A stretch of 38,993 nt of DNA from Dehalococcoidia bacterium (GCA_020847765.1 JADLBJ010000071.1:1-38993), one strand, 5' to 3'. Positions 1 through 8,865 are shown, counted from the first letter of the stretch. Translations and numbers: made by a program. The notes: a model not told the origin generated them from the sequence alone.

Positions 1-1157
1 AAGACTTCGCTGCGGGCGAAGGCAGCGCGGTGGATGAGGATGGCGACCGTGGCGGCGGCGGCAAGGACCGCTCCGACGGCAAAGTCCTCCGCCGGGCCGA
101 GGGCATGGACGACAAGGCCCCCGAGGGCGGAGCCGGCGGCCAGCCCGAGGCCGTTCAGCGCCACTGAAAGGCCGATCACCGTGCCGCGGTGGGACGGGGG
201 TGCGAGGTCCATAACGCCCGCGTTCCAGGCCGGGACCGCGAGGACGTTCCCCCCCATCACAAAAACGGCCGCCGCCGCAGCCAGAGGCAACGCCGTGGTG
301 GCAGCGAGAGTGCCGAGGCCGGCGACCATGCAGGCCTGCCCCGCGACGAAGAGAGGCGTCCGCCCGAAGCGATCGGCCGCGTGCCCGGCCGGAATGAAGA
401 GCACGGCAGAGATGACAACGGCGGGAATGAGCGCGACCGTCAGCCGGGCGAACGACACCTCAAGAACCTCCGTCCCGTAGGGGCGGATGGCAGGGATGAT
501 CATGCTCAGGGCAAGGCTGGCGAGGAGCACGACCGTGCTGAAGGTCGCGAGCCGAAGGGTGAGAATGGCGCGGAACGACGGGCGGCCCTCGATGACACGC
601 GCTTCCGACTGATACCGCGGGACAGTAGCGAGCACAACCAGCACGGCGAGGACGACGCCGCCGATGGCGACGGCGAAGAGTGCGGCCGGGGCGGGCGCAA
701 CGACGAGGGCCCCGAGCAAGGCCCCGATCCCGAAGCCCGCCACCTGCGCGAGGTTCAGGAATCCGACGATGCGGCCGCGCCAGGCAGCGGGATAGAGGTC
801 GCTGGCGATGGCGTAGACGCCCGGCCAGAGGAACGCCGTGCCCAACCCGAGGAAGACGGCGAGGCCGAGGTAGGCGAGGCGGTCCTCCACGACTCCCATC
901 AGGGCGATCGCGGGCACCATGAGCGCGAAGCCGGCGACGAGGCCGAGCTTGCGTTCGACGACGTCGGAGACCGCACCGGTCGCGCCTTCGAAGAGGAAGC
1001 GGCCGATTCCGTAGGCGGCGAGGAGGTAACCGGCCCAGCCGCTGTTCACGGCCAGGTGCTCGGGCACGTATTCCTGGAAGCCGGCGAAGAGGATGAGGCC
1101 GAGCGCTATCTGGACCAGCAGGACGACCGCCCCCAGGTTGTAGGGGAGTCCTTTCAC
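1..1157 (-). CDS. MFS transporter, C-terminus cut by window edge
   Basis: A major facilitator superfamily permease is read on the minus strand from a GTG at 1157 and runs off the left edge after 385 codons. Most of the roughly 400-residue family length is therefore present. Alternating hydrophobic segments cover almost the whole protein. The loop DRFGRTP, in the second half, is the usual MFS cytoplasmic loop signature that follows a membrane helix; SDVVERKLG is its first-half counterpart. The start is forced: in-frame stops lie upstream and GTG 1157 is the only start codon after them. It overlaps the stop of the remnant ORF (GTGA), so coupled translation is possible. Substrate cannot be told; drug or metabolite efflux is the commonest role for this size class. 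Confidence 0.85.
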   Translation of the reverse strand, partial: MKGLPYNLGAVVLLVQIALGLILFAGFQEYVPEHLAVNSGWAGYLLAAYGIGRFLFEGATGAVSDVVERKLGLVAGFALMVPAIALMGVVEDRLAYLGLAVFLGLGTAFLWPGVYAIASDLYPAAWRGRIVGFLNLAQVAGFGIGALLGALVVAPAPAALFAVAIGGVVLAVLVVLATVPRYQSEARVIEGRPSFRAILTLRLATFSTVVLLASLALSMIIPAIRPYGTEVLEVSFARLTVALIPAVVISAVLFIPAGHAADRFGRTPLFVAGQACMVAGLGTLAATTALPLAAAAAVFVMGGNVLAVPAWNAGVMDLAPPSHRGTVIGLSVALNGLGLAAGSALGGLVVHALGPAEDFAVGAVLAAAATVAILIHRAAFARSEV

Positions 1158-1297
1158 CCGGGGCTCGCGGCCACAGCTGCGCTGGACTCGGCCGCCGCGT
1201 GCGCGGGCCTCGTTCTCGTGTTCGGCCCCTGGGGGCTATTGAGCGCGACGACGGCCACGTGCTCACCGCTTTCGCGGCGGAGGTCGTAGTCCTGCAT
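1154..1297 (-). pseudogene. Possible remnant of an enoyl-CoA hydratase/isomerase N-terminus
   Basis: A 47-codon ORF starts at ATG 1297, five bases after the SDR stop, and ends in a TGA overlapping the MFS start. Its first 22 residues (MQDYDLRRESGEHVAVVALN, then SP) look like the first beta strands of crotonase-fold enzymes, which typically begin with a Tyr, a short charged stretch, then G-x-VAVVTLNRP. After that the sequence becomes Ala/Pro/Arg-rich and stops, with none of the oxyanion-hole or catalytic regions of a 260-residue crotonase. I infer a truncated leftover of a fatty-acid or branched-chain catabolic gene next to the SDR. It could instead be a chance ORF or a short leader peptide. 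Confidence 0.35.
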
Positions 1298-1302
1298 CTC
1301 AA

Positions 1303-2052
1303 TCAAGGACGGACGTCGCGGGCGTAGTCGCGGCCCCCGCGGACGGTGACGCGCATGATCGCGCCGGCTCGCGAGTCGTCCTGAACGAGCTCGAGGACGC
1401 CTGCGGCGACGTCTTCGGGCTGGAGGATGCCGCCCATGCGCTGCTTGATGTCCGCCAGGTCCTCGTCGCCGCGGCGGCGGACAAGAGGCGTGTCGGTGTA
1501 GGACGGGCAGACAGCGTTGACGCGGACGCGATGAGCAGGCGCGAGGTAGGCGAGCGAGCGGGTGAAGTTGACGACGCCGGCCTTGGTGGCAGCGTAGACA
1601 GGCGAGTCGGGAATGGGGAGGATGCCGCCCATGGAGGCGGTGTTGACGACGACTCCGCCGCCGAGGCGACGCATCTCCCGCACGGCGATGCGCGTGGCGT
1701 CGATCACTGCCGTCAGGTTGACGTCCACGACGCGCTGCCAGTCGCCGGCGGTGTCCTCGAACAGGTCCTCGCCGGCGATGCCCGCGTTGTTGAAGGCGAT
1801 GTCGAAGCGGCCGAAATGCTCCAGCGCGCAGGCGAAGGCACCCGCCAGGTCCTCCGTGCGGGTGACGTCGCAGTGGCGGAAGACGGCGATGCCACCGGCC
1901 GTGCCGATCTCGTCGACCACCTGGGCGCCGCGGCGAGCGGCGAGATCGGCGACGACGACGCGGGCACCGGCTCGGGCCAGGGCGAGGGCCGAGGCGCGGC
2001 CGATGCCGGAGGCGGCACCGGTAACGACGGCGGACGAACCGTCTATGTCCAT
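1303..2052 (-). CDS. Short-chain dehydrogenase/reductase (SDR)
   Basis: A classical SDR of 249 residues. The Rossmann glycine motif TGAASGIG is at residues 11-18, NNAG at 88-91, and the catalytic Ser140, Tyr153 and Lys157 (YAATK) are all present. Asp36 at the end of the second beta strand suggests NAD(H) rather than NADP(H). It would oxidise or reduce a hydroxyl/carbonyl substrate in the cytoplasm; the substrate is not readable from sequence. The start is supported by GGAGGG just upstream, and TATCAT at 2095-2090 is a plausible -10. Its neighbours (alanine dehydrogenase, crotonase-like remnant, a thiolase further on) are compatible with acyl-CoA or amino-acid catabolism, but that is inference. 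Confidence 0.93.
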   Translation of the reverse strand: MDIDGSSAVVTGAASGIGRASALALARAGARVVVADLAARRGAQVVDEIGTAGGIAVFRHCDVTRTEDLAGAFACALEHFGRFDIAFNNAGIAGEDLFEDTAGDWQRVVDVNLTAVIDATRIAVREMRRLGGGVVVNTASMGGILPIPDSPVYAATKAGVVNFTRSLAYLAPAHRVRVNAVCPSYTDTPLVRRRGDEDLADIKQRMGGILQPEDVAAGVLELVQDDSRAGAIMRVTVRGGRDYARDVRP

Positions 2053-2122
2053 GCTCCCTCCCGGGCGGGCAGTCAGTCCCGCGGCCCCGATGATAGCGGG
2101 CGGTGAGGTAGGTGCGCGCCCG

Positions 2123-2881
2123 TCAGCGCGGCGAGCTGGCCGGCAGCGCGGGAGCCAGCTCCTGCCAGGCCTCGTACAGCGCTGCGCCGGCGAGACGTCC
2201 CCGCCGATCGTGGCCGAGGGCGCTCAACTCCAGGCCATGTCTGTCCCTCTCGGCGCGGAGATCAGCGTCCGTCTGGTCGGCGTCGAGATCCGGGCAGCGG
2301 ACGTGAAGGCGGGCGCAGGCCCCGAAGATGCCGTCCCGCAGGCGCAGCCAGCGCCCGTATGCCTCATCCCGGCCCGTGTCCACATAGAGCGGGCGCGACG
2401 AGGGGATGACGACGAGCCCGGCACTTTCGGTGCGGAGGACGGCACGAAATACCGCCTCCCACGTGCTCACGAGCTCTTCCGGCTCGAAGTACGCCGCAGC
2501 GCCGATCGTGTGGCGCGCCAGCCACCGTGCCGCGCGGAAGCCCGGGTGGTGCGGCAGCCAACCTTCGCCGATGACGGTAAGACCGGCGCGGCCGACGGCC
2601 TTGCCCGGCGCACCAAAGGCGCGTTCGAGGCGAATGGGCACCGACGCGTAGCAGGTGGGGTAGGTCGAGATCGCAATCTGCACCAGCTCTGGCCGGTACC
2701 GGGCCAGCCACCCCTCGACAACCGCCGGCAGGTCGGGAGAAGGCCAGACGCGCCGAACCACGAGGTCCACCGGTTCCCCCGTCGCGGCACCCAGGACGCG
2801 CGACGCGATGCCGCTCGCACGCTCGTCGGGCGGGAACGGGCCCGCAACCGTCTCGCTGGCACCCATCCAGAGCAGTCGCAC
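2123..2881 (-). CDS. SGNH-hydrolase-like protein of unknown function
   Basis: A 252-residue cytoplasmic protein, GTG start at 2881 (ATG 2866 is an alternative). The N-terminus RLLWMGASET resembles the first strand and nucleophile block of SGNH/GDSL hydrolases, with GAS in place of GDS. The C-terminal stretch GHDRRGRLAGAALYEAW resembles the last block and helix of that fold. I cannot find a clean GxND block or an Asp-x-x-His pair, so the catalytic set may be altered or lost. No signal peptide is seen. It lies between alanine dehydrogenase and the SDR with gaps of about 70 bases on each side, probably in the same transcription unit. The family call is tentative. Confidence 0.7.
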   Translation of the reverse strand: MRLLWMGASETVAGPFPPDERASGIASRVLGAATGEPVDLVVRRVWPSPDLPAVVEGWLARYRPELVQIAISTYPTCYASVPIRLERAFGAPGKAVGRAGLTVIGEGWLPHHPGFRAARWLARHTIGAAAYFEPEELVSTWEAVFRAVLRTESAGLVVIPSSRPLYVDTGRDEAYGRWLRLRDGIFGACARLHVRCPDLDADQTDADLRAERDRHGLELSALGHDRRGRLAGAALYEAWQELAPALPASSPR

Positions 2882-2951
2882 CGGCGAAGGTTAGGCGTCC
2901 AGGTCGGACGCCGCAAGCGAGCCCTCGCCGTCCAGGAGTCGCCCGGCACAG

Positions 2952-4061
2952 CTACAGGAACGGATTGGGTGAAGCTTCCAGGCCGAAGCTTTCGGCGACG
3001 GGCCCCCGGACCAGCCTGCCCCGGTAGGTGCTCAAAGCGCGGGCGAGGTCGTGGTCGACGCGGAGGGCGGCGTCGAGGCCGAGGTCGGCGATCTCCTCGA
3101 CGTAGGGGAGGGTCGCGCTGGTGAGGGCCTGGGTGCTCGTCTGCGGGACGGCACCGGGCATGTTGCTCACGCAGTAGTGGAGCACTCCTTCCTCCACGTA
3201 GGTGGGGTGCGAGTGCGTGGTCGGCCGGCTGGTTACGGAAGCGCCGCCCTGGTCGATCGAGACGTCGACGACGACCGCGCCGGCGCCCATGGAGCGAACC
3301 ATCTCCCGGGTGAGCACCTTCGGTGCGGGCGCACCGGGCACGAGGACGGCGAGGATGGCGAGGTCGGCCCCCTCGACTTCCTCCGCTACGGCCTGTGGCG
3401 TGGAGACGCGGGTGGCGATGCGGCCACCAAAGTGCTCCTGGAGATACGAGAGGCGGGCGAGGTCGCGTGACATGACCGTGAGGCGAGCGTCGAGGCCCAT
3501 GAGGACACGGGCCGCGGCCGTCGCTACCGTGCCGGAACCGATGAGGACGCAGCGGCCAGGAGGCACACCGGCGACGCCGCCGAGGAGCTTGCCACGGCCG
3601 GGCCCCGGGTGTTTGAGGAGCTGTGCACCGATCTCGGCGGCCATGCGTCCAGCGACCTGCGACATGGGTGCAAGCAGGGGGAGCGAGCCGTCCGGGCGAC
3701 GGACGAGCTCGTAGGCGAGCGACGTGCACCCCGAGGCCATCAGACGCTCGGTGAGGGGTCGATCGGCGGGGAGGTGCAGGTAGGTGAAAAGGCCGCAGCC
3801 GACGCGCAGGAAGTCGTACTCCGTCGGGACCGGCTCCTTCACCTTGACGACGAGGTCGCAGGCGCCCCAGACGTCACTGGCGTCCGGCACGACTGTGGCA
3901 CCGGAGGCCGTGTAGGCGGCGTCGGGGTGGCCGGAGCCCACGCCGGCTCCCGCCTCGACGAAGACCTCATGGCCACGCACGAGCAGAGCGTGCACACCTT
4001 CGGGCGTGAGCCCGACCCGGTACTCGCCGTCTTTCCGCTCCCCCACCGTGCCCACACGCAT
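2952..4061 (-). CDS. ald: Alanine dehydrogenase
   Basis: This enzyme catalyses reversible NAD-dependent deamination of L-alanine to pyruvate and ammonia. The 369-residue product begins MRVGTVGE, matching the family's usual N-terminus, and has RVGLTPEGV at 15-23. Catalytic Lys75 (KVKEP) and His96 (YLHLP) fall at the positions known for the M. tuberculosis enzyme. A Rossmann segment reads VLIGSGTVA. The ORF extends 15 codons upstream, but ATG 4061 is chosen because GGAGGG lies seven bases before it. TACGAT at 4096-4091 is a candidate -10. It is the first gene of the minus-strand set ending with the MFS transporter and is divergent from the matrixin at 4209. A transhydrogenase alpha subunit is less likely given the compact single-chain layout. 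Confidence 0.95.
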   Translation of the reverse strand: MRVGTVGERKDGEYRVGLTPEGVHALLVRGHEVFVEAGAGVGSGHPDAAYTASGATVVPDASDVWGACDLVVKVKEPVPTEYDFLRVGCGLFTYLHLPADRPLTERLMASGCTSLAYELVRRPDGSLPLLAPMSQVAGRMAAEIGAQLLKHPGPGRGKLLGGVAGVPPGRCVLIGSGTVATAAARVLMGLDARLTVMSRDLARLSYLQEHFGGRIATRVSTPQAVAEEVEGADLAILAVLVPGAPAPKVLTREMVRSMGAGAVVVDVSIDQGGASVTSRPTTHSHPTYVEEGVLHYCVSNMPGAVPQTSTQALTSATLPYVEEIADLGLDAALRVDHDLARALSTYRGRLVRGPVAESFGLEASPNPFL

Positions 4062-4208
4062 GGCCGACCCTCCGCACCTGGACTGCGCCAATCGTAGGCC
4101 ATCCACCCGTTCGTCACCTGGGCGCCCGGCGATTGGCGGGGCTTCGCGCCGACTTCTAAGGCAGGGCCCGGCGCCGTCGAGTGCCGAGCGCGGCGGGGAG
4201 GTTCAACC

Positions 4209-5348
4209 GTGCATGTCGGACGGGGGGGCACCGGGTACGGGCTGGCGCGAAGGCTTATGGTCACCGCTGTTCTCGGCGGCGCTTTCGCTGCCCTGGCCAC
4301 GTGGACGTGGACGGCGACGCCCGAGGCGGCCGGGGCCAGCTGGGGACCGGTCGTGCGCGAGGCCAGCCTGACGCTGGCTGTCGAGGCGGGCGGCGCACAG
4401 CACACCGTGGCGGTCGACTTCCTCATCGTCGACGACGGCACAGGGCGGTTCGACGCCGACGTCCAGCAGGCGCGGGACGCGATGCTCTCCCGGTTCCCCG
4501 GGGCGATCGCGCTCGAGGACGGCGGCGTGCGCGCACAGTACGACCTGAACGGCTACTGGTGGCCGACGCACTCGCTCGTCTGGAGCTACAACGCGGCGGG
4601 CAAGCCGGCAGGACTGATCGGCGACGAGAGTGCCCTCGTCGGGGCCGCGGCGACGTGGACGGCCTCGGGTGCGAACGTCGCCCTCGACGGCGGGGCGGCC
4701 ACCACCGCGAACACGGGGGCCTGCAGCGGGCGCGGGATCGACGGGCACAACACGGTTGGCTGGGCACCGCAGGGCGGCAACACCCTGGCCGTCACCTGCA
4801 CGTGGTACAGCGGTTCAGCGTCGCCGAAGACGGCCACCGAGTTCGACATGCAGATCGACCCGGGCTGGCACTGGACGGCTGGGAACGCGCTCGACGTCGA
4901 CCTGCAGAGCGTGGTGACCCATGAGTTCGGGCACGCAATCGGCCTCGCACATTCCCCGGACGCGAAGGCAGTGATGTCCGCAACCTACGTGATAGGCACC
5001 AACAAGCGGGCGCTGACGGCCGACGACGTCGCCGGCGCGGTCGCCCTGTACGGTGCGGCGGCGGCACGCCCGCCGGCCCCCTCGCCAACGACCGGACCGA
5101 ACGCGCTTCCGCTGCTCTCCGGCGCCAACCTGCTGACGTGGCCGGGGGCGACCGTTCCGCCGGCCCCGGCGCTCGGCGCGCAGGGTGCGGTGCTGCGCAT
5201 GGTCTACGCCTGGAATGCGGAGACGGGAGAGTGGCAGCGGTACGGGCCGGGCCTGCCCGGCTACGCGAGCAACCTGAAGGAGCTGCGCCAGGGGCAGGCG
5301 TACTGGTTCATCGCCAGTGGCGTCGCGCAGATTCCGTTCTCGCCCTGA
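4209..5348 (+). CDS. Secreted matrixin-like zinc metalloprotease (first of a pair)
   Basis: A 379-residue exported protein. An Arg-containing N-terminus and a hydrophobic segment (about residues 17-42) form a signal peptide. The zinc motif HEFGHAIGLAHS begins at His238 (ligands His238, His242, His248, catalytic Glu239). KAVMSATY downstream supplies the Met-turn Met of metzincins, placing it in M10-like matrixins. After a proline-rich linker comes a module of about 70 residues with LLTWPGA, a GEWQRY patch and GQAYWFIAS, seen in related form in the next gene. The GTG start is chosen because GGGGAGG ends six bases upstream; ATG 4257 is the alternative. No clear PRCGxPD cysteine-switch prodomain is visible. 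It probably degrades extracellular protein. Confidence 0.9.
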   Translation: MHVGRGGTGYGLARRLMVTAVLGGAFAALATWTWTATPEAAGASWGPVVREASLTLAVEAGGAQHTVAVDFLIVDDGTGRFDADVQQARDAMLSRFPGAIALEDGGVRAQYDLNGYWWPTHSLVWSYNAAGKPAGLIGDESALVGAAATWTASGANVALDGGAATTANTGACSGRGIDGHNTVGWAPQGGNTLAVTCTWYSGSASPKTATEFDMQIDPGWHWTAGNALDVDLQSVVTHEFGHAIGLAHSPDAKAVMSATYVIGTNKRALTADDVAGAVALYGAAAARPPAPSPTTGPNALPLLSGANLLTWPGATVPPAPALGAQGAVLRMVYAWNAETGEWQRYGPGLPGYASNLKELRQGQAYWFIASGVAQIPFSP

Positions 5349-5440
5349 CCCCTGCCGGACAGCGCTTGGGATCTCGTCGGGAAAGCGTGGAGAACAGGGT
5401 CAGTGTGGTGGAGATCCGTTTCAGGGCGGTGAACACCCGG

Positions 5441-5446
5441 TATCGT
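5441..5446 (+). promoter_or_regulatory. Candidate -10 box for the second matrixin
   Basis: TATCGT lies eight bases before ATG 5455, with GTTTCA about 17 bases further upstream as a weak -35. No Shine-Dalgarno sequence is seen in the short gap, so the transcript would be leaderless or nearly so. Confidence 0.35.
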
Positions 5447-5454
5447 AGGCGGCG

Positions 5455-6540
5455 ATGCGCGGCCGTCTGCTGCTGGCACTCGGGGTCCTCGTTGCCTGCG
5501 TCGGCGGGGGGGTGCGGACGGCGCCGCCACCGGCGAGCGCGGCAGAGGCTCATCCCCTGACGCTAACCGTCTGGCGCACCGACGGCCGGGTGGTGCACTT
5601 CGAATTCCTGGTGATAGCGCCAAATGCGGAGGCGGCCGGCGCGGCTGCCCGGGCAGCACTGGCGGTGCTCGCGCCGGGCAGCTACGAGGTGACAGACGGG
5701 GAGGCGGGCGGCGTCTCGGCGCAATTCGCTCCCTGGGGCTGGCGCTGGAGTGAGGCCGAGTTGCCCGTCGGCCTCTGGTACAACCCCGAAGGTGCAGTTG
5801 CGGGGACGCCCGAGAGCGCCATCAGGCGGGCCGCGGAAAGCTGGAGCCATGTACCCGGGACTCGCTTCGCCTTCACCTACGAGGGCACCAGTGACGCCTC
5901 ACCGAGCGTCGACGCTGGTTCCTACGACGGGCGCAACGTGATCGGCTGGGCAGACCTCGGCTGCAGCGTCGGCTGCGTGCTGGGTGTGACGAGCAAGACC
6001 GCCGAGACGCACGAGGTCGACACCGTGCTGAACAGCAACCCCGGCGCGCGGTTGGGCGACGGCTCGCCCGGGACCGTCGACGTCGAGACGGTCGCGCTCC
6101 ACGAGCTGGGCCACATGGCGGGGCTGGAGCACAGCTGCCAGCCCGTGGCGGCGGCCTGCACAGCCGACGAGACAGAAGCTGTCATGTACTACCGTTACCA
6201 GGGCGCGCACCGGGCCCTGGCGGCAGACGACGTCGCCGGGCTGGCGGCGCTCTACCCGGCGGGAAGGGTGGGCGTCGCCATTCCCTCGGAGGCGCTGGTC
6301 ATGGCGGTCACGCTGGCGCCCGGCTGGAACCTGGTGGTCCTGCCTGTGGCGAGCGTGTCCGCGCTGGCGGAGGCGCTGCCCTGTGTGGTGGCGATCTACG
6401 CGTCGGACGCGGGCCGCTGGCGCTCCTGGGTGCGGGCGACCCCTGCCGCGCTCCAGGCGCTGACCAGCACCGAGCCAGGCATGGCCTACTGGGTGTTCGC
6501 GGAGGGAAGCTGCGCCGCGGCCATTGCGGTCAGCGAGTAG
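5455..6540 (+). CDS. Secreted matrixin-like zinc metalloprotease (second of a pair)
   Basis: A 361-residue paralogue of the preceding protease. A signal peptide (about residues 1-29, ending SAAEA) is followed by the catalytic domain with HELGHMAGLEHS, ligands His216, His220 and His226 and general base Glu217. AVMYYRY is the Met-turn. The domain has four extra cysteines near the active site (GCSVGC, and SC plus AC after the zinc motif), which could form disulfides absent from its neighbour. The C-terminus has a LAPGWNLVVLP strand and GMAYWVFAEG, the same type of module as the first matrixin. The gap between the two genes is 106 bases and holds a possible promoter, so they may not be strictly co-transcribed. 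Confidence 0.9.
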   Translation: MRGRLLLALGVLVACVGGGVRTAPPPASAAEAHPLTLTVWRTDGRVVHFEFLVIAPNAEAAGAAARAALAVLAPGSYEVTDGEAGGVSAQFAPWGWRWSEAELPVGLWYNPEGAVAGTPESAIRRAAESWSHVPGTRFAFTYEGTSDASPSVDAGSYDGRNVIGWADLGCSVGCVLGVTSKTAETHEVDTVLNSNPGARLGDGSPGTVDVETVALHELGHMAGLEHSCQPVAAACTADETEAVMYYRYQGAHRALAADDVAGLAALYPAGRVGVAIPSEALVMAVTLAPGWNLVVLPVASVSALAEALPCVVAIYASDAGRWRSWVRATPAALQALTSTEPGMAYWVFAEGSCAAAIAVSE

Positions 6541-6606
6541 CGCTGCCCGGAGACGCGGAGGGCTCAGGCGGATTGCGCCGTGCCCTGAACCTTCCGACGC
6601 TGGACG

Positions 6607-7782
6607 TCAGTCGACGCGTTCGAAGATTGTGGCGATGCCCTGGCCGCCGCCGATGCAGAGACTGACGAGGCCGAAGCGGCCGTTCACGCGCTCGAGCTCG
6701 TACATGAGCTTGATGGTGAGGATGGCCCCGGTGGCGCCGACGGGGTGACCGAGAGCGATAGCGCCGCCGTTGGGGTTCGTCCTTGCCGGGTCGAGCGAGA
6801 GCGCGCCGGAGCAGGCGCAGGCCACGCTGGCAAAGGCCTCGTTGAGCTCGATCACGTCCATCTGGTCGACGCTCATCTGCGCCCTGGCGAGCGCCTTGCG
6901 CACGGCCGGGATGGGGCCTTCGCCCATGATGGAGGGATCGACGCCGGCCTCGGCGCGGGCAACCATGCGCAGCCGCGGCTGGACTCCCAGCTCCCTGGCC
7001 CTGGCGGCGCTGAGCACGACAACGGCAGCGGCACCGTCGTTGAGGCCGGAGGCGTTGCCGGCGGTCACCATGCCGCCGTCCTTGAAGGCGGCCTTCATCT
7101 TCGCGAGGACGTCGACCGTACTCGCACGCGGGTGCTCGTCGGTGTCGAAGACCTTCTCCTCGCGGCCGACTCTGACGGTGACGGGGACGATCTGGTCTTT
7201 GAAGCGGCCCTGCGCGATGGCGTCGAGGGCGCGGCGCTGGCTCTCGACGGAGAGCTCGTCCTGGGCCTGGCGCGTAACTTCGTACTGCTCCGCGAGCTTC
7301 TCGGCGGTGAGGCCCATGTGCTGCTTGCTGAAGGGGTCGCTGAGGATGTGGAGCATGCTGTCTTCGAGGGCGCCATTGCCCATGCGGTAGCCGGTGCGCG
7401 CCTGGCGAAGGAGATAGGGGAGTCGCGACATGCTTTCGGCACCGCCGGCAACGACAACCTCGGCGTCACCGCTCTGGATGTAGCGAGCGGCGGTGTTGAT
7501 CGCTTCGAGGCCGGAGCCACAGAGCCGGTTCACGTTCATGGCGGGGACGCTATAGGGCAGGCCACCCTTGACGGCGGCGAAGCGCGAGAGGTAGGTGTCT
7601 TCGGCAATCTGGCCGCAGATGCCCATGATCACAGAGTCAACCTGGTCGGCAGCAAGGCTGGCGCGGCCAACGGCCTCCTTGATGACGGTGGCACCGAGGT
7701 CCGACGCGGGCACGTCGGCGAGGGAGCCTTGAAAGCGACCGATGGCGGTGCGGGCACCGCTCGCGATGACGACGTCTTCCAT
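6607..7782 (-). CDS. Acetyl-CoA C-acetyltransferase (thiolase)
   Basis: A thiolase-superfamily enzyme of 391 residues, the usual length for the soluble bacterial form. The acylated nucleophile Cys88 sits in NRLCGSG, NEAFA is at 314-318, His346 is in GHPVGATGA and the second catalytic Cys376 in CIGGGQG. It condenses two acetyl-CoA or cleaves 3-ketoacyl-CoA; sequence alone does not settle biosynthetic versus beta-oxidation use. The ATG at 7782 has AGGA nine bases upstream, and TACACT at 7858-7853 is a candidate -10. It converges with the second matrixin, leaving 66 bases between the stops with no convincing terminator. Confidence 0.96.
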   Translation of the reverse strand: MEDVVIASGARTAIGRFQGSLADVPASDLGATVIKEAVGRASLAADQVDSVIMGICGQIAEDTYLSRFAAVKGGLPYSVPAMNVNRLCGSGLEAINTAARYIQSGDAEVVVAGGAESMSRLPYLLRQARTGYRMGNGALEDSMLHILSDPFSKQHMGLTAEKLAEQYEVTRQAQDELSVESQRRALDAIAQGRFKDQIVPVTVRVGREEKVFDTDEHPRASTVDVLAKMKAAFKDGGMVTAGNASGLNDGAAAVVVLSAARARELGVQPRLRMVARAEAGVDPSIMGEGPIPAVRKALARAQMSVDQMDVIELNEAFASVACACSGALSLDPARTNPNGGAIALGHPVGATGAILTIKLMYELERVNGRFGLVSLCIGGGQGIATIFERVD

Positions 7783-7910
7783 AAGATGCAGTCCTGGTTG
7801 GAGTTCGGAGGGGGCTGAGTCCCGACGGAGAGGGGCGCAGCGACCCGTCCTCAGTGTACGGGCGGGTCCGGGCTGGGGCGAATGGGGCGGGCGGCGATGG
7901 CGCCGGACGC

Positions 7911-7942
7911 GAGTGAGGGGCCGTCTAGGAGGCCCCTCACTC
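7911..7942. terminator. Perfect 12-bp hairpin
   Basis: GAGTGAGGGGCC pairs perfectly with GGCCCCTCACTC around an eight-base loop. It lies 24 bases downstream of the stop of the secreted repeat protein on the minus strand. No T-run follows on either strand, so it is terminator-like rather than a textbook intrinsic terminator. Confidence 0.6.
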
Positions 7943-7965
7943 GACAGTCGGGCGGGCCCCGGAGG

Positions 7966-8865
7966 TCAGTCCGGGGAGGCGGCCGGGGCGACGAGGTTCA
8001 GACCGGGAATGTCGAAGAGGCGGATCTTCTGGGCCGGCTCACACATCATGTTCGCACGGCGAATGCGGACGGCGTCGGGGGCGAAGTTCGCCGTGTCGAG
8101 AATGGCCGGCACCGCGTGATTGGTATTCGATTCTGCCTGGAAGCATTCGTAGACCAGTCCGCTGGCGTGGCCGAGCACGTTCCCGGCCGCGGTCTGCTTC
8201 ATCGCCTCCTCGCACATCAGCACGGGCTTGAGGACGAGGACGCGCTCGGGGCCGAAGTTCCGTGTGACGAGGAAGAAGAGCCCGGGCGGCATCGGCGTCG
8301 CCTGCTGGAGGTCGAAGCATTGCCAGACCGGGCCCGAGACCGCAGGTGGCGGCGGTTCGTTCTTGTCGAGACGCTGCTTGGAAGCGCCCTCGCACATGCG
8401 CGTCGCCCGGCGGACGGTCGCGGTGTGGGTGCCGAAGTTCTTCGTGATGAGCGCGACCGGATCGTCCGGGTCGATGCCCTTCTGGATGACGTAGCACTGC
8501 ATCACGAGTGTGGGGTCGGGAGGCAGCGGCTGGGTAGTGGGGTCGACGACGCGATACTTGTTGGCGGATTCGCACATCCGGTCGGATTTGCGCACGCCGA
8601 CGATGTCGAGGCCCCAGTTCTTGGTCGTGAGGCCGACAACCATCTTCGGGTCGTCGCCGGCGTCGAGCGGGAAGCACTGGAAGACGAGTGTCGGCGCAGT
8701 GCCCACCTGGGCGTCGGGCGGCACGGCGTCGGATGGCGTGGGCGCCTGGCGCGCCTCGCTGCGCCCGGCGCCGAGGGCAGCGCCGAGGCCGAGCGCCGCA
8801 AGGACAGCAGCGGCGGCGAGGAGGGTCAGGCTCCTGGGCAGGAGACGCAGGGCGGGGATTCGCAT
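7966..8865 (-). CDS. Secreted protein of four cysteine-bearing repeats
   Basis: A 299-residue protein with a signal peptide (RSLTLLAAAAVLAALGLG) and then four tandem units of about 50-60 residues. Each unit has an early Cys (QCF, QCY, QCF, ECF), a central NWG/NFG/NFA motif, and an MCE/MCEGA element two to three residues before a Lys (for example MCESANK, MCEGASK). This gives two Cys per unit, probably one disulfide each. The layout resembles a repeat of unknown function in secreted bacterial proteins that runs CYxV, then DNFG-like, then LCxPxxK. ATG 8865 is chosen because GGAGGA lies six bases upstream and the signal peptide starts there; the longer reading from 8979 is unlikely. Function unknown, presumably cell-surface or secreted. 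Confidence 0.82.
   Translation of the reverse strand: MRIPALRLLPRSLTLLAAAAVLAALGLGAALGAGRSEARQAPTPSDAVPPDAQVGTAPTLVFQCFPLDAGDDPKMVVGLTTKNWGLDIVGVRKSDRMCESANKYRVVDPTTQPLPPDPTLVMQCYVIQKGIDPDDPVALITKNFGTHTATVRRATRMCEGASKQRLDKNEPPPPAVSGPVWQCFDLQQATPMPPGLFFLVTRNFGPERVLVLKPVLMCEEAMKQTAAGNVLGHASGLVYECFQAESNTNHAVPAILDTANFAPDAVRIRRANMMCEPAQKIRLFDIPGLNLVAPAASPD

Noticed and set aside
2467-3729. Minus-strand 420-codon frame overlapping ald and the SGNH-like gene
   Set aside because: It spans two well supported genes in another frame and is Arg/Pro-rich without domains.
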